A stretch of DNA of 64,000 nucleotides from Prostheceraeus crozeri (lineage: Eukaryota > Platyhelminthes > Polycladida > Euryleptidae): NCBI GenBank assembly GCA_907163375.1, contig CAJQUW010001470.1, forward strand, positions 124,001 through 188,000. The letters are read 5' to 3'. Below, piece by piece: positions 47,501 through 55,783 of this stretch. The notes under the pieces were generated by a model. It worked only from the letters and a program-made list of their open reading frames with translations. It searched no databases and had not been told where the DNA came from. A program made the translations under genes and the position numbers. Position 1 is the first letter of the stretch. Each line of letters opens with the position of its first letter.

Positions 47501-50500
47501 GCACAGTGCACACCGTATATGTATGCAAACACTGATATTTCTTCCAAATTTATTTATATTTTGAATATACATGTATACACATTGATATTGAGTCATAAAA
47601 AGTCATTAATTCACGGACGGTAATTTCTTCGCCGAAGGACTATGCTGACTTTGAGTTTCCCATTGTGTGTTGTCCATCAGATTGAGGTTAGGATCATTTT
47701 AATTAGAGTGATATTGAATTTGCATTTACGATGACTTTTAGATTTGAAAATTGTGAGCAACACATGCGATGCTTACTGAGACATTCCATCACTGAAGGTT
47801 TTAGTAAGTTTAAGAAAAATATGAGCCCCAAAGTTTTTGACTTTTTCAGACAATTCTTAATCAATTATGCTCCAACAGGCAGCTGGAGCTGATGTACCTT
47901 GCCCTCAGTTCGTTATATGTTAACTTTTATTGCACACATTAATCAGTTTCCACAATGCGTCAATCATAAAAATCTATTCGCTATCAAAGTTTTCAACGAT
48001 TTATTCAATAGCAGCAACTACGCAAGTGACTTTCGCATCTTCCAAATTGAATCTTTTAGATCTTCGTTGATCGAAATAGATATAATCTGATGGAATCTCT
48101 TCCGCTCTGATGGAGTACATTCTGAGAATTCTTTCAAGCAACCGCCATTTGACAGTTAACACAGCGGATGTATAAAAAATTAAAATTTAGAATCCTCAAC
48201 GCGCAGATGGTTAGACTGTCAGACATTCAATGAAACCTTCCTGAATTCTTGGGGGATTCAATGCTGCGCTGGTTTTATGCTACAGCCATTTCAAATTTGT
48301 CAATATGAAGAAGATAGTCATGCTTCAAGAATCGCATAAATCTGATATCATGTTCGTTGGACTTGATGTCGCCACCAGATAATGTAGGAATCATCTTATC
48401 TACCGAAATTATGCAAAAATCTCAGTTTTTTTATCATAATGACCATGACTTAGTGACTTCCCGATCATAAGAAAACAATTGCCGTTACAAGCGCGTGATA
48501 CGTCGGTCACAATAAACTGCTGTTTTGAATGTTTAACTGTCAACATGTCTTCATAACCTTCATGCGTTAAGTAAGCTCCCGCTATGTCGCGGTCAATTAC
48601 AAGCAATTTAAATGTCAAAGCCGAAATAGAACTCCAGTCATTTAGAACGTGACAAGAATTGCGTAATAATGGTTATTGAAATCCGACGATTTTCGCCAGG
48701 TGATGGAGCTACCTGACGAAATAACCAGTCAAGTGCGAGTAATTCGACATTTCTCGGTAGGACCTACAGTTTTCGGTTTAGCTGAACTATCAAATTATGC
48801 AGTTTTCGTCAATATTGGCAATAAGAACCTGTATATAGTCCGAATTTGCTTCACCTTGAGAAATTGCAGAGACTAGCACATAAAGTTATTTGTGACATGT
48901 CATGTAAGTGCAATTGTATGGAAAACCTTGCAGTGAGAAGACTGAAAGCTGCGAGAAAACTATTTGAAAACTGTCTATTGCATTCTCATCGGCTACATCA
49001 GCATATTCCACCTGCCAGTGTGCGTACTGGTCGTGTCATATTGCCGTTTTGTGCAACTACACGCCGTTTGAACTCATTTCTTGTGTATATGCCAGCAGTA
49101 CAGCTAAGAAATTTTCCTTTTTTCGATTTATAGCTAGCATAATAGACTTTCATGTCATATGAAAGAGTGAAACAATTTTACAGTCGTATAGTGTTAGCTT
49201 TGATGTATAAACATGTACATATCCAAAAATAATTTTACTTTAACTACTTATGATTACATATATGTCCTATGACTTTCTGCTATTTGTGATTCTCAGTATC
49301 TTGAAATGTATGGAGTTCCGTTCTATTCTAGAATAGAATAGATCAGAAATCCATACATTAGAGATACATATACGAAAAGGTACGATATAGTAGGTTGCCA
49401 TAAACACCCAGTGCATAACGCATGTAGCGGATGCTTCAAAATGTCCATCGCATGCTTGTAAAGCAATAAAGTAGCGAGCAGCTATAGTCTGATCAGTGGA
49501 TATTAGAAGAGGAAATATAGATATAAAATAAGATGCTTCATTAGCTGTCTCGTTTGCTTTGTCCTTAATGGCGAGTCGATCAGCAAGCATACCTATTGTA
49601 AAAGTTTCTTGAAGGAAATGTAAACATTCGTCGATTTAGATGCCTCGCATTAATTTGTAAGAGAAACATTTATCATGCCATCGACGCATGGTAATCAGAA
49701 AACCGATTGCCAACGCATTAGGTGCTTACTCAATGCACATATGCACACACGAACTTGGAAGTGCCTCAACAGTTTTGTATCATGCTTAACGTTATTCAGA
49801 TATCATGAAAATTTAATTTTTCATTATATTCATTCTCATGCATTCAATCAAAGATTTAATGGAAGACGAAATTGCTGCTCTTCCACGTGCATGATATAAC
49901 TGTGATTGACTGACAGAATCATTTTCATTCTCAAAATCATCTTCATTATTAGTCAAACATTAGAATTAGCAGCTCTATGGTGCAAAAAGATTGCTTTCCG
50001 ATAAAATCTGATCAATTGTAAGTTGCAACAGTTAATAAAATAATTTTTAAAAAAACAGCTACTTCGAATGAATAGCGAAGTAGTTAAAGCAGAATTTTAT
50101 GGTCATAATCTGACACTTACGCTATGGGAGCTCAGTATCTTAGTGATCAAGGGTGTGACCTGTCTACACACATGAGATCATACTAGTAGAACTTGTCATT
50201 TGAAGTATCAATTAAACTTTTTAGCTATTCAGACATCCACAAATAGTGAATCACAAATCATTTTCAAGACTGTCATTAAACACTCATTATTTTTAGTTGG
50301 CATTCAACATTGTCTGTATGTCTCGGTAGGCTAATAAAGCGTAATTTAGCTGCTGAAAGCAACAGGTGAATGTGTCTGTGTTTCAGTTAATTAAGCATAT
50401 GGGCCAAACCACGGTAACGCTCGCCACATTGGATGGAAAAATTCGATTGAAAACCAACATTCCTTATGATACGATATTCTTTTTGAGTATTCTGAAGATA

Positions 50501-53500
50501 CAGTTTGATGTAATACGACATGGACCTATTTCAAACAGAATATTTCATGAGATAAATATTTCATTGTAATTTTTTGAGATTGTATTGATATTTTATCTAA
50601 ACTACAGAAGCTGGTGTCTCAAAAACAAAATGATAGATAAATAATGAATAGTTGATGATTTCCTCATGCTTGAATAGATTACTGTAAACACCGAGTACGA
50701 AATTTGAAAATAAGGAGACGTCAAAAACTGATTTGAAATTTTACGTCGGTGCAACCAACTATATAACTTGACCCATATAATTCTTCACCTTAGTCGTGAA
50801 TTCAGTGATTTACTAAAACTTTACTAGATAACACATTTTTAGGATGTTGTAAACTACATGTACGTGTTTCGATCTACTTGCTTGAGATAAATTCTTATAA
50901 ATATCTGTCATTTTTCAATAAATCATGTTTGCAATCTGAAATTTCTGTATGGAACTCATGATGACACACACCATAATATATGGAGTGCAAAATGCTTATA
51001 ACATTTATGTGAATAGCATTAAATGTAGGGTTTGGAGCTGCTCGCTGGCAAGCGCACAATGACCGGTTGTAGCAATGCATTGATAGACAACCGCGTCAAG
51101 AATTTTTTTGAATAAATTTCATCCCAATGAAAACCTGCCGATCGGCAAATAAAGGTTCTACCCATAGAGATCAGATATCTCTGCTATTGTCCCCTCTTGT
51201 CTAGAGAGGACAATAGATGACTAGGATGGCACCAGTTTGGACTCTGACAGTTGATCTAGCTCAGGACTTCTCTGTCTTTAATTTGAGATAACTTCTCACA
51301 TAAATACTGTGTAACCTACATTTTTCACTCAGACAAAGATCCAAATGAGATATGTCACCTGTTTGAATATGAATGAAATTGGACAGTTAACAAAGCCTGT
51401 AGACGATGCGAAAGAAAATCATAATAATTCATCTTGTGACCACAGACTTATGATTCATTCTTCCATTTTTGCATGATGGATCTTCATAATCCATTGCAAA
51501 CGATCCTGAACAGAGTGATATTCCAGCATGCTTCCAGACGATTCTCCAGGCGATTTTGTGATTAAATCTTTATTTGTCAGCCATGTCATTGATCTTCATA
51601 AATTGATAATCGTTTCGAATGAATTATCTTTCATGTTATCAAGACATCAGTCTCATTCTATTAAGCATCCACTTGTTTACCAGTTCAGCAAGAATTTTCT
51701 GATCTATTCGGTAGACAAGGTAGACATTTCGTGACTTGTCGTCCACATTTATCACTGCGGTTACAATCATTTCAGGTACAATTGATTGATGCGATGATAT
51801 AGCGTCAATGAGAATTGCATGTTGTCGTTGCATGTGTCCAATGCAAGTAATAATTGAGTATTGAAAGTCCTCCTTCTGATGGATCCACAGGCAGAATTGC
51901 GAACTATAAACACTGAATGACACATTCAGTCAATGAATTCACAAATGACTCTGCCTTCAATTCATTTTATCTCCGTTACGAATACATGTTAGAGATATTT
52001 CATGTCCGCTCTAGATAACATAGATATCTTATAATCCGACCTCCATGGTCCTACCTTATTAATACTACCGTATATTCTAATTTAAGTTTGTGCACTATAT
52101 ACTGCACTAGGCATTTAAGGTAACACTTGATGTGGTTTATGTCAATTGAAATTTGATCTGTAATTGATTGTATTTGTTGATTGATTGATTCAATGGATAC
52201 ATAGTAATTCCAGTTGAGATAACAGTATACTATATTGCTTCCGGAAACTCTCTAACTGTTTCAAGCGATGTTATTATTTGGCTAACGTTTCATTGGCTTA
52301 CAGCTCACCTTGGTCACTGCCAGACAGACTTCTTGTCTGGCAGTGACCAAGGTGAGCTGTAAGCCACTGAAACGTTTGCCAAATAATAACATCGCTTGAA
52401 ACAGTTAGAGAGTTTTCCGGAAGCAATATAGTATACTGATTGATTGATTGTTTAGGCGAAATCAAATAATAGTGTCATGAGAGGAATGAGACACTGGTAG
52501 TGTCGAGCATCACAAAATCAAATCAATTCATTCATCACCATATGAATGAATGAATATCTCGGTCTTTTTCCTGTCTAGGATAGACATCTTGAATAATCAG
52601 TGACAACCATAGAAATAAACTGTTTATCTGAAGTTCGCTAGAATGGAAATTGACTCAAGGTCGCGACACATCCGGGGGAACTAAGTTGGGGCATGAAGAA
52701 CCAATTAAAAGCTTCGATTTACTCATATGACTGATTCTAACCCAATGATACAAACGTTGACAGGTGCATCTAAGTGAAAATGCGTGCGATTTATGTGCCG
52801 TTATTGTGTATTGCCTGAAGCGCAATTTCCATTCTAGAGGTTTTATTGTTGTCAATTTCTATGGTGGCAACAGCCTACACACGCAGTCTAAAAATAGAAA
52901 AACCACCTGGTGGTAAGTTTGCCAATCACAAGGACGCTGCAATAACATGAGTTGAATGGACAAAAAGATTACATGATTTCCACAATATGAGGTTGACGCT
53001 GTTCTCGTGGCAGAGACCTACAGAATGCTCTGAAATTCATCACTTGCTGTTAACAGTGGTCATTTGTGCAAAGCATTGTGAAGATGAAATGAGCATCTAT
53101 CAACATTTTTTCCGGTGATTATTTCTATGAGCTAAAGAGACCTGAATGCTGACCAGTCGATACTGATCAGCCTCCCGGATTATAAGGAAGTTGATCCAAA
53201 GTCCAGTCCTCGTAGATATAAGTCTGTTCACATTGTCCGAGATATTACTTTTTTCGCAAAAGAAGGCAGTCAAGGTACAAAACTACGTTCGATTGTGTTA
53301 CAAGCCCAATTTGTAAGTCGACCTGTCAGTCATTAGTTTATTTTAGCAAGCTTACAGTTGCATAATAATGACACCTAGCTTCTTTATGCTGAAATCATCA
53401 ATCACCCATCCATGTTACAAGAGCATTGACAGGCGTTAGTCCTAGTTCAGTTTTTATGAACTGCTATCTATTGTGTAAGAAATGGACAATCTACGTGAAC

Positions 53501-55783
53501 TTGTGGCTCAATGGTGACAACTGCTGCCGATCAGCAGGAATAAAGTTCAAATCTAATCACAAATAAAAGGGTTGCTATGGGGGAGATGCCGAAGAGACTC
53601 CTTTCAAATGCCGCAGCTCTAAGAACTGCTTGCAGGCATGCTCCTGGTATGTCGATCCCAATGCTTAAATGAAGCATGGAACAAAAAGAAAGCAGAAATA
53701 TCTTATTGCAACATAAAAGGACACACGCAAAATTTTATTCTATTTAAATAAGTGCCTTTCGAATTAGAAGTGGTATGGTGTGGCGCTTAGATCAGTAATG
53801 ATTACATTTTCAATGCGTTTAACGCATGTGAATGTCTAATATTTTCACTTAGCCTAATGACTCATCTGTTTTCTGATCCAATGATTTCTTACATGTAGAA
53901 CTACCGCACTTCAACAACAACAACAACTATTGTTGAGATTTTCTCTATATCATCGTCATTTAAAAAGTCGTCGCAACCAACACACACATTATAACCATGC
54001 AGCTCAATATTGATTTATGCACGGCCGGTTTAACATGCATACTGAATTGTCAAAAGTAGGGTCTATTCATAGATTATCCAGATTACATCATAAAGCTGTT
54101 ATAAGTAAGATTTATGGTAGGCCTACATGCATGTGAACTATCGATAATTTCTTTTATGATAAGACAAACTTTACATCTAAAATCCAACAATTCACTTACA
54201 ATTTGAAATGTGACAAACATAATGCATTGTATGAATGATATTTGGTGGCTTTAATGGCATCATTTTTCTGTAGCAGCTTATATTTGATAATTCAATTATC
54301 TCAAATTGAATCAAGGGAAATGAATCATGTTTCTGAAAAATAAAAGAAAATCGAAACCGTTTACATGTAGATTATTAGAAAAAGACAATCAGTTTCAGTA
54401 AACCGGTTTCGTAACCGATGTCAGGTTAATAGCCGAGCACTACTTTATTTCAAGTGAGTAAAAGTCTTCACTGTGTTGCCCTGAATCATTTCTGTACAAT
54501 TCAGTTAGCACGCAAAGAGAAATCATCAGTTCACAATAACTCACTGTCAACGGTCCACAGACTGCCCGTGCCTGCTTCTCCGGCATTCCACGATGTCTCA
54601 TACACATACTGTGATCGTGGGCATGTCGAAGATAGTACGAAATCGTTGGTACCATCATGCGCTGACAGAGGGTTTCATGAAGTGCAGTGTCTACATGTTC
54701 AGGCTTCCGACGCTGTCGAATCTCTGCAGAGAAGAAATCACATGTGACACTTGAAAGTGACAAAATTTAACCGTACACATTTCTCAGCAGGTCAAATATG
54801 TTTTAGTCATATGAGAGCAGCATGGGAGGAGAAGAAATTTTAATTAAATTTTTGCCAATTTTCGTTTGCCGATTTTTCTGGTTCTTTGCATAATCAACCA
54901 GATACGTAAAGGGCACCGGTCAATGCGACATTGCAGAAAAGGATGTATAAGAATTAATCACCGTGAAGTAGTTACTGTAGCCTTATTGAAAATGCAATTG
55001 ACACCTTGAAAAAGTATGACATCAGCAGCTGAATTGAATCGAGCATATTGTCGGTTATTTTGATTAGCCGACTACCGTCTACATTAGGTAAAAGTCCGGC
55101 ATCTAACTCTGATCCGGATGCAAATATGATACCAGATTTCTAACAAGTATCTTGGCAATTGATGAATTTATCAAATCTCGGCACATGTAACCACCACGAG
55201 ACATGTTAAACAAGTAATGAGCAGCGCTTCAATATCGGATGCGGCATTGGTTATACATGTACATGTAGAATGCAATCCGCCGCCCTCCACGTGTCTGCGT
55301 TAAAGCATTGCCTTCCTGGCTGATTCACGCTCTCGACAGATGGTCCGGTGGCCTTGTGGCTAGAGGGCAGGCTTCCCCGTCAACTATCTCCAACGTCGCT
55401 GGTTCGAACAATGAAGAGGACCAACAAGCCGAAATATGTCTCGTGGTGGTTGCATCTTTCCAAATTCGATAAAACAATACAAGGTATTATCAGCAAAAAT
55501 GTATGACCTCACCGTCTTCGTCTTCCTCCAAGTCCGTGTCGTAAATGTCATCCTCACTGAACTGTGTTACAAAAGTGTTACTGACACGCCTGTGGTCGTC
55601 GTCCATCGCAGTTTTACGGACTTTCACCGCTCCACTAACCACACGGCCACGTCCGAGGATGTTAGGGAAGGGTGTTCTCCGCAGCTGGCGCAGTTCCTCG
55701 GAATCCCAGAGTGCAAACTCGTCCTTGTCCTCTGTCGTGGGCTGCCGGGCTCGACGCACAAGCTCCACGAAGTTTTCTGCCCG
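17400..55783 (-). CDS. LRR and EF-hand protein, LRRC74A/B-like (11 exons seen, 5' end not found)
   Basis: I assemble exons 55783-55513, 54723-54545, 42295-42185, 41180-41037, 39920-39839, 39771-39686, 35919-35725, 32592-32497, 22271-22161, 20742-20501 and 17577-17400. The phases agree at every joint and sum to 564 codons plus stop. The order is an acidic N-terminal part, a YYLRHAHDH-type segment, about eight leucine-rich repeats of the ribonuclease-inhibitor type (for example LKELNLSNNEF, IQHLDLSWNQI, ITRLNISMNGF), a linker and two EF-hands. This is the layout of the LRRC74 family, whose function is poorly known. Two introns use GC donors. The frame has no stop; the gene looks functional despite 38 kb of repeat-filled introns. 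First exon(s) lie right of 55783. Confidence 0.85.
18043..18882. mobile_element. hAT-type MITE, full copy (840 bp)
   Basis: The ends are inverted repeats beginning CATAGAGTA, about 28 bp with few differences. The flanks are a perfect 8-bp target duplication, GTTAAACT, at 18035-18042 and 18883-18890. Eight-base duplications are the mark of hAT transposition. It has no ORF of note. Two other copies in the window are at 9958-10575 and 34452-35111. Confidence 0.92.
19165..19870. repeat. old, diverged relative of the hAT-type MITE
   Basis: Blocks such as AAGATTCAGTTTT...GGAGATTA and GGCAAGATTTGGTGATTCAC follow the same order as in the full copy, but the ends are not readable. Confidence 0.55.
19878..20070 (+). 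mobile_element. tRNA-derived SINE
   Basis: The head has an A-box-like GTGGCACAGTGG (19890-19902) and a B-box-like GGTCGAGCCCC (19938-19948), 36 bases apart, as in Pol III promoters. The body includes CAGGAAGGGCATCC, a word common in SINE and LINE tails. No tRNA fold is complete and the ends are approximate. Confidence 0.7.
20501..20742 (-). CDS. LRRC74-like gene, EF-hand exon
   Basis: It lies between acceptor CGGCAG and donor GTAAGA. It encodes NPLELLLMFMSEQRLRLVD, a first EF loop DKDQSMSLTRDE and a second loop starting DKDGDGEVDL. Both loops keep acidic residues at positions 1 and 3, and the first ends with the Glu at position 12, so calcium binding is plausible. Confidence 0.88.
20743..22160. 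other. intron of the LRRC74-like gene
   Basis: AT-rich; no repeats or ORFs recognised. Confidence 0.5.
22161..22271 (-). CDS. LRRC74-like gene, linker exon
   Basis: 111 nt, phase 0 at both ends, between TTTTTTAG and GTAAGT. It encodes DIPVNEKFVGLVGDV and KPNFVTRYGYVTKG, the segment linking the last LRR to the EF-hands. Confidence 0.8.
22641..22830 (+). mobile_element. second SINE-like sequence
   Basis: GCGCTGTGGCCTTGTGGTAC resembles an A box region, and GGTCAAACTTC (22684-22694) a weak B box. The GTGGCCTTGTGG word recurs in the SINE-like sequence at 55341. The tail is AATAA-rich. Confidence 0.5.
24003..24273. other. left inner flank of the 7.25-kb element
   Basis: Non-coding AT-rich sequence between the left terminal repeat and the nested hAT copy. 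It ends with the target duplication ATCTACAT (24266-24273). Confidence 0.6.
24274..25659 (-). mobile_element. nested, deleted hAT transposon (1386 bp)
   Basis: The ends CAGGGGTTCTCAAC and GTTGAGAACTCCTG form the terminal repeats. Both flanks carry ATCTACAT (24266-24273, 25660-25667), a perfect 8-bp duplication. Subterminal GGGCCAC words recur at both ends. It keeps only the 3' part of a transposase gene. Confidence 0.93.
24914..25488 (-). pseudogene. hAT transposase, C-terminal dimerisation region, frameshifted
   Basis: The ORF at 25488-25009 ends with GLRLLAMFGSTYHCESSFS, the hAT C-terminal dimerisation motif region. A single-base shift near 25020-25030 interrupts it. In the shifted frame, YRSRLTNANVQNMMRLAL follows, the usual end of such proteins. 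The catalytic part is missing. Confidence 0.82.
25807..25836. repeat. perfect 13-bp hairpin
   Basis: TCATTGCCGCTGA pairs with TCAGCGGCAATGA around a 4-base loop. Confidence 0.85.
25863..25914. repeat. two-storey perfect hairpin
   Basis: A 14-bp outer stem (GTCAATGGCAAATT) and a 7-bp GC-rich inner stem (GGGCCGC) lie 26 bases behind another perfect hairpin. Confidence 0.85.
26423..30050 (+). pseudogene. zinc-finger DDE-like transposase of unassigned family, broken in three places
   Basis: The pieces are 26423-26842, 26752-27627, 27605-27866 and 29436-30050. The N-terminus has CLICMEKGDC and CSNCRSNLLK (C-x2-C pairs). A second zinc site is VICVQCKSPVG with HKC. The core has LKLGLDGGGGYFKICMSI, VDLKLANIVAGI with a CASCSC cluster, PPELHLMLRVFNKVF, SGEFTGNMCRLLL and finally PYSEQASESVHSDF. 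The order acidic strand, Cys cluster, PELH, G-N-R, then S-E-x-A-S-E is that of RAG1/Transib-type transposases, but similarity is too weak to assign. Frameshifts lie near 26800 and 27600; an insertion splits it at a TTAA (27863). Confidence 0.7.
27867..29435. mobile_element. 1.57-kb TTAA-flanked insertion inside the transposase gene
   Basis: The gene is interrupted exactly between TTAA at 27863-27866 and TTAA at 29436-29439. Removing the insert with one TTAA rejoins the frame (..PSL then INGEDHE). TTAA duplications are made by piggyBac and Kolobok elements. The inserted ends share only CCT, so the family is open. It has no transposase. Poly-A-type runs at 28088 and 28912 and an AT-only stretch at 29130-29430 are its main features. 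Confidence 0.75.
32497..32592 (-). CDS. LRRC74-like gene, LRR exon
   Basis: 96 nt, phase 0, between TTTGTTTCAG and GTAGGT. It encodes ISSNPINTEGAVTMMEVL, which completes the LRR begun in the exon before (LKRLN). Confidence 0.82.
33000..33250. repeat. repeat family F, partial copy
   Basis: It shares AGTGGGCAAAAAG, GGAAAAATAGTCGTGCGTCG and CGATTGCCACGATT-like blocks, in the same order, with the left arm of the palindrome at 38493-39429. Confidence 0.75.
34130..35543. mobile_element. foldback element with arms of about 320 bp, split by a MITE
   Basis: 34130-34451 continued at 35120-35160 is the inverse of about 35180-35543. The MITE 34452-35111 interrupts the left arm near its inner end. The loop is short and non-coding. 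Confidence 0.85.
34452..35111. mobile_element. hAT-type MITE, internally deleted copy (660 bp)
   Basis: It has the same termini as the 840-bp copy. The target duplication is GATTCAGT, perfect at 34444-34451 and 35112-35119. The centre is about 180 bp shorter. Confidence 0.93.
35725..35919 (-). CDS. LRRC74-like gene, LRR exon
   Basis: 195 nt, phase 0, between TTGCTTACAG and GTGAGT. It holds two full repeats (ITRLNISMNGF, LEDLNISNNRI) and the start of a third (LKRLN). Confidence 0.88.
36350..36880. repeat. repeat family F, second partial copy
   Basis: Blocks matching the 38493-39512 palindrome and its outer sequence recur here in order, more diverged. Confidence 0.7.
36881..38492. other. intron sequence without recognised content
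   Basis: At 37325-37430 the words TAATGAGCGGT and ACCGCTCAATGATGCGC form an inverted pair. Otherwise AT-rich and non-coding. Confidence 0.45.
38493..39429. mobile_element. near-perfect 430-bp-arm palindrome (family F foldback)
   Basis: 38493-38922 is the inverse of 39000-39429, equal in length with few differences, around a 77-bp loop. The loop sequence is itself inverted again at 39453-39512. ORFs on both strands here are mirror images of each other and carry no domain I know. Confidence 0.88.
39686..39771 (-). CDS. LRRC74-like gene, LRR exon with GC donor
   Basis: 86 nt after acceptor TTTATTTCAG. It encodes STIQHLDLSWNQIRLKGAD and ends EMLE. The downstream intron starts GCAAGA; no GT alternative keeps both frame and repeat. 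Confidence 0.8.
39839..39920 (-). CDS. LRRC74-like gene, LRR exon
   Basis: 82 nt between TTTATTGCAG and GTAACG. It encodes NCIALKELNLSNNEFSLHGA. The last base is shared with the next exon; the intron between is only 67 nt. Confidence 0.83.
39921..41036. other. intron of the LRRC74-like gene
   Basis: AT-rich; no repeats or ORFs recognised. Confidence 0.45.
41037..41180 (-). CDS. LRRC74-like gene, LRR exon with GC donor
   Basis: 144 nt, phase 0. It encodes NLSCNSLGSKGARQL and LTKLDISANLFKDSD. The donor is AAG/GCAAGT, the strict GC-AG consensus. Confidence 0.83.
41297..41942 (+). pseudogene. LINE reverse transcriptase C-terminal fragment with (ATT)n end
   Basis: RRWSAHVDKTVATASRRLYA and STMEYCAPLFASF match the region after the RT thumb in Jockey/CR1-type LINEs. 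A frameshift near 41545 leads to RLNRVQRHFDILC and RRSNSFFLYACSLYNDH. (ATT)n follows at 41925-41942. It lies inside an intron, antisense to the gene. Confidence 0.78.
42185..42295 (-). CDS. LRRC74-like gene, first LRR exon
   Basis: 111 nt, phase 0, between TTTTCCAG and GTAAGT. It encodes MTSIDFTGNAIGDSD and ends LSDV. Confidence 0.82.
42730..43470. repeat. two copies of a 62-bp block around the Harbinger remnant
   Basis: About 42733-42794 recurs at 43410-43468 (GCAGATGTT, TTGCTAGAC/TTGCTGGAC and CTTGCTAAGTT in the same order). It suggests a local duplication. Confidence 0.6.
43018..43444 (-). pseudogene. PIF/Harbinger transposase, N-terminal remnant
   Basis: EFRFRYRLTKSSTILLYEDI followed by MLKLLTALRFYA has the layout of the HARBI1-type transposase N-terminus, where a FRFRYRL-like helix is followed by L.ALRF.A. 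The frame breaks right after this motif, and the catalytic DDE part is absent. Confidence 0.65.
44389..45929 (-). pseudogene. Tigger/pogo-type transposase, nearly full length, several frameshifts
   Basis: From the right, VKVLQRHEKGETAVYIANEL and GKTKIQSIISNK form the psq-type HTH. NLSGRKGWLESWQKRHDV is the CENP-B-type second HTH. FDVDETGLYYRMQ carries the first catalytic Asp. VQFVPPNTTSRLQPCDAGV holds the third acidic position. An acidic, Asp-rich tail follows (44640-44680). At least three frame breaks lie near 45570, 45400 and 44930. The copy is dead. Confidence 0.85.
45979..46038. repeat. three tandem 20-bp units
   Basis: GTGAGGTAATGTCTATCAAC occurs twice with one difference, then a third diverged unit. 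It lies about 50 bases upstream of the Tigger ORF. Confidence 0.8.
46039..48836. other. intron sequence with few features
   Basis: A degenerate duplication pairs about 47070-47165 with 47235-47330. A short plus-strand ORF at 48676 (VIRHFSVGPTVFGLAELSNY) is open, but I cannot connect it to a gene. Nothing else recognised. Confidence 0.4.
48837..49133 (+). pseudogene. LINE C-terminal fragment
   Basis: LEKLQRLAHKVICDMSC, then RRLKAARKLFENCL and TRRLNSFLVYM, follows the same pattern as the ends of the other two LINE fragments in the window (QNRAHRIVCG..., RRSNSFFLYA). Only the last 95 codons remain. Confidence 0.65.
49134..52222. other. intron sequence
   Basis: A perfect hairpin CTATTGTCC...GGACAATAG lies at about 51183-51216. 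The block around 52018-52050 (ACATAGATATCT, TAATCCGACCTC) also occurs at 26188-26220, and the two belong to one old repeat family. No coding sequence recognised. Confidence 0.5.
52223..52438. mobile_element. 216-bp near-perfect palindrome
   Basis: Both ends read CAGTATACTATATTGCTTCC outward-in. The two arms of about 104 bp differ at only a few positions, and the loop is about 5 bases. It has no coding capacity. It may be a foldback MITE, although no target duplication is visible. Confidence 0.9.
52439..54544. other. intron sequence without recognised content
   Basis: TGATTGATTG repeats flank the palindrome. The rest is unremarkable. Confidence 0.4.
54545..54723 (-). CDS. LRRC74-like gene, pre-LRR exon
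   Basis: 179 nt between TTCTCTGCAG and GTGAGT. It encodes IRQRRKPEHVDTAL and VPTISYYLRHAHDH, ending in the first LRR-like segment (AVCGPLT). It enters in the phase left by the upstream exon. Confidence 0.78.
55337..55440 (+). mobile_element. SINE head
   Basis: GGTGGCCTTGTGGCTAGAGG (A-box region, 55347-55366) and a canonical B box GGTTCGAAC (55401-55409) lie 45 bases apart. It shares the GTGGCCTTGTGG word with the SINE-like sequence at 22641. Confidence 0.6.
55513..55783 (-). CDS. LRRC74-like gene, most upstream exon seen
   Basis: 271 nt between TTTTCTCTCAG and GTGAGG. It encodes DEFALWDSEELRQL, ILGRGRVVSGAV and an acidic end (DDIYDTDLEEDED). No ATG fits a start, so at least one more exon lies upstream. 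Confidence 0.7.

Noticed and set aside
48676-48876. Plus-strand host gene with an NHL/WD-like segment
   Set aside because: One short ORF, no splice partners found, and it runs into a LINE fragment.
42296-54544. A missing LRR exon between 54545 and 42295
   Set aside because: The protein reads continuously across this joint when compared with the repeat register of the family, so none is needed.
54454-54747. Plus-strand ORF of 97 codons
   Set aside because: It is antisense to a well-supported exon.
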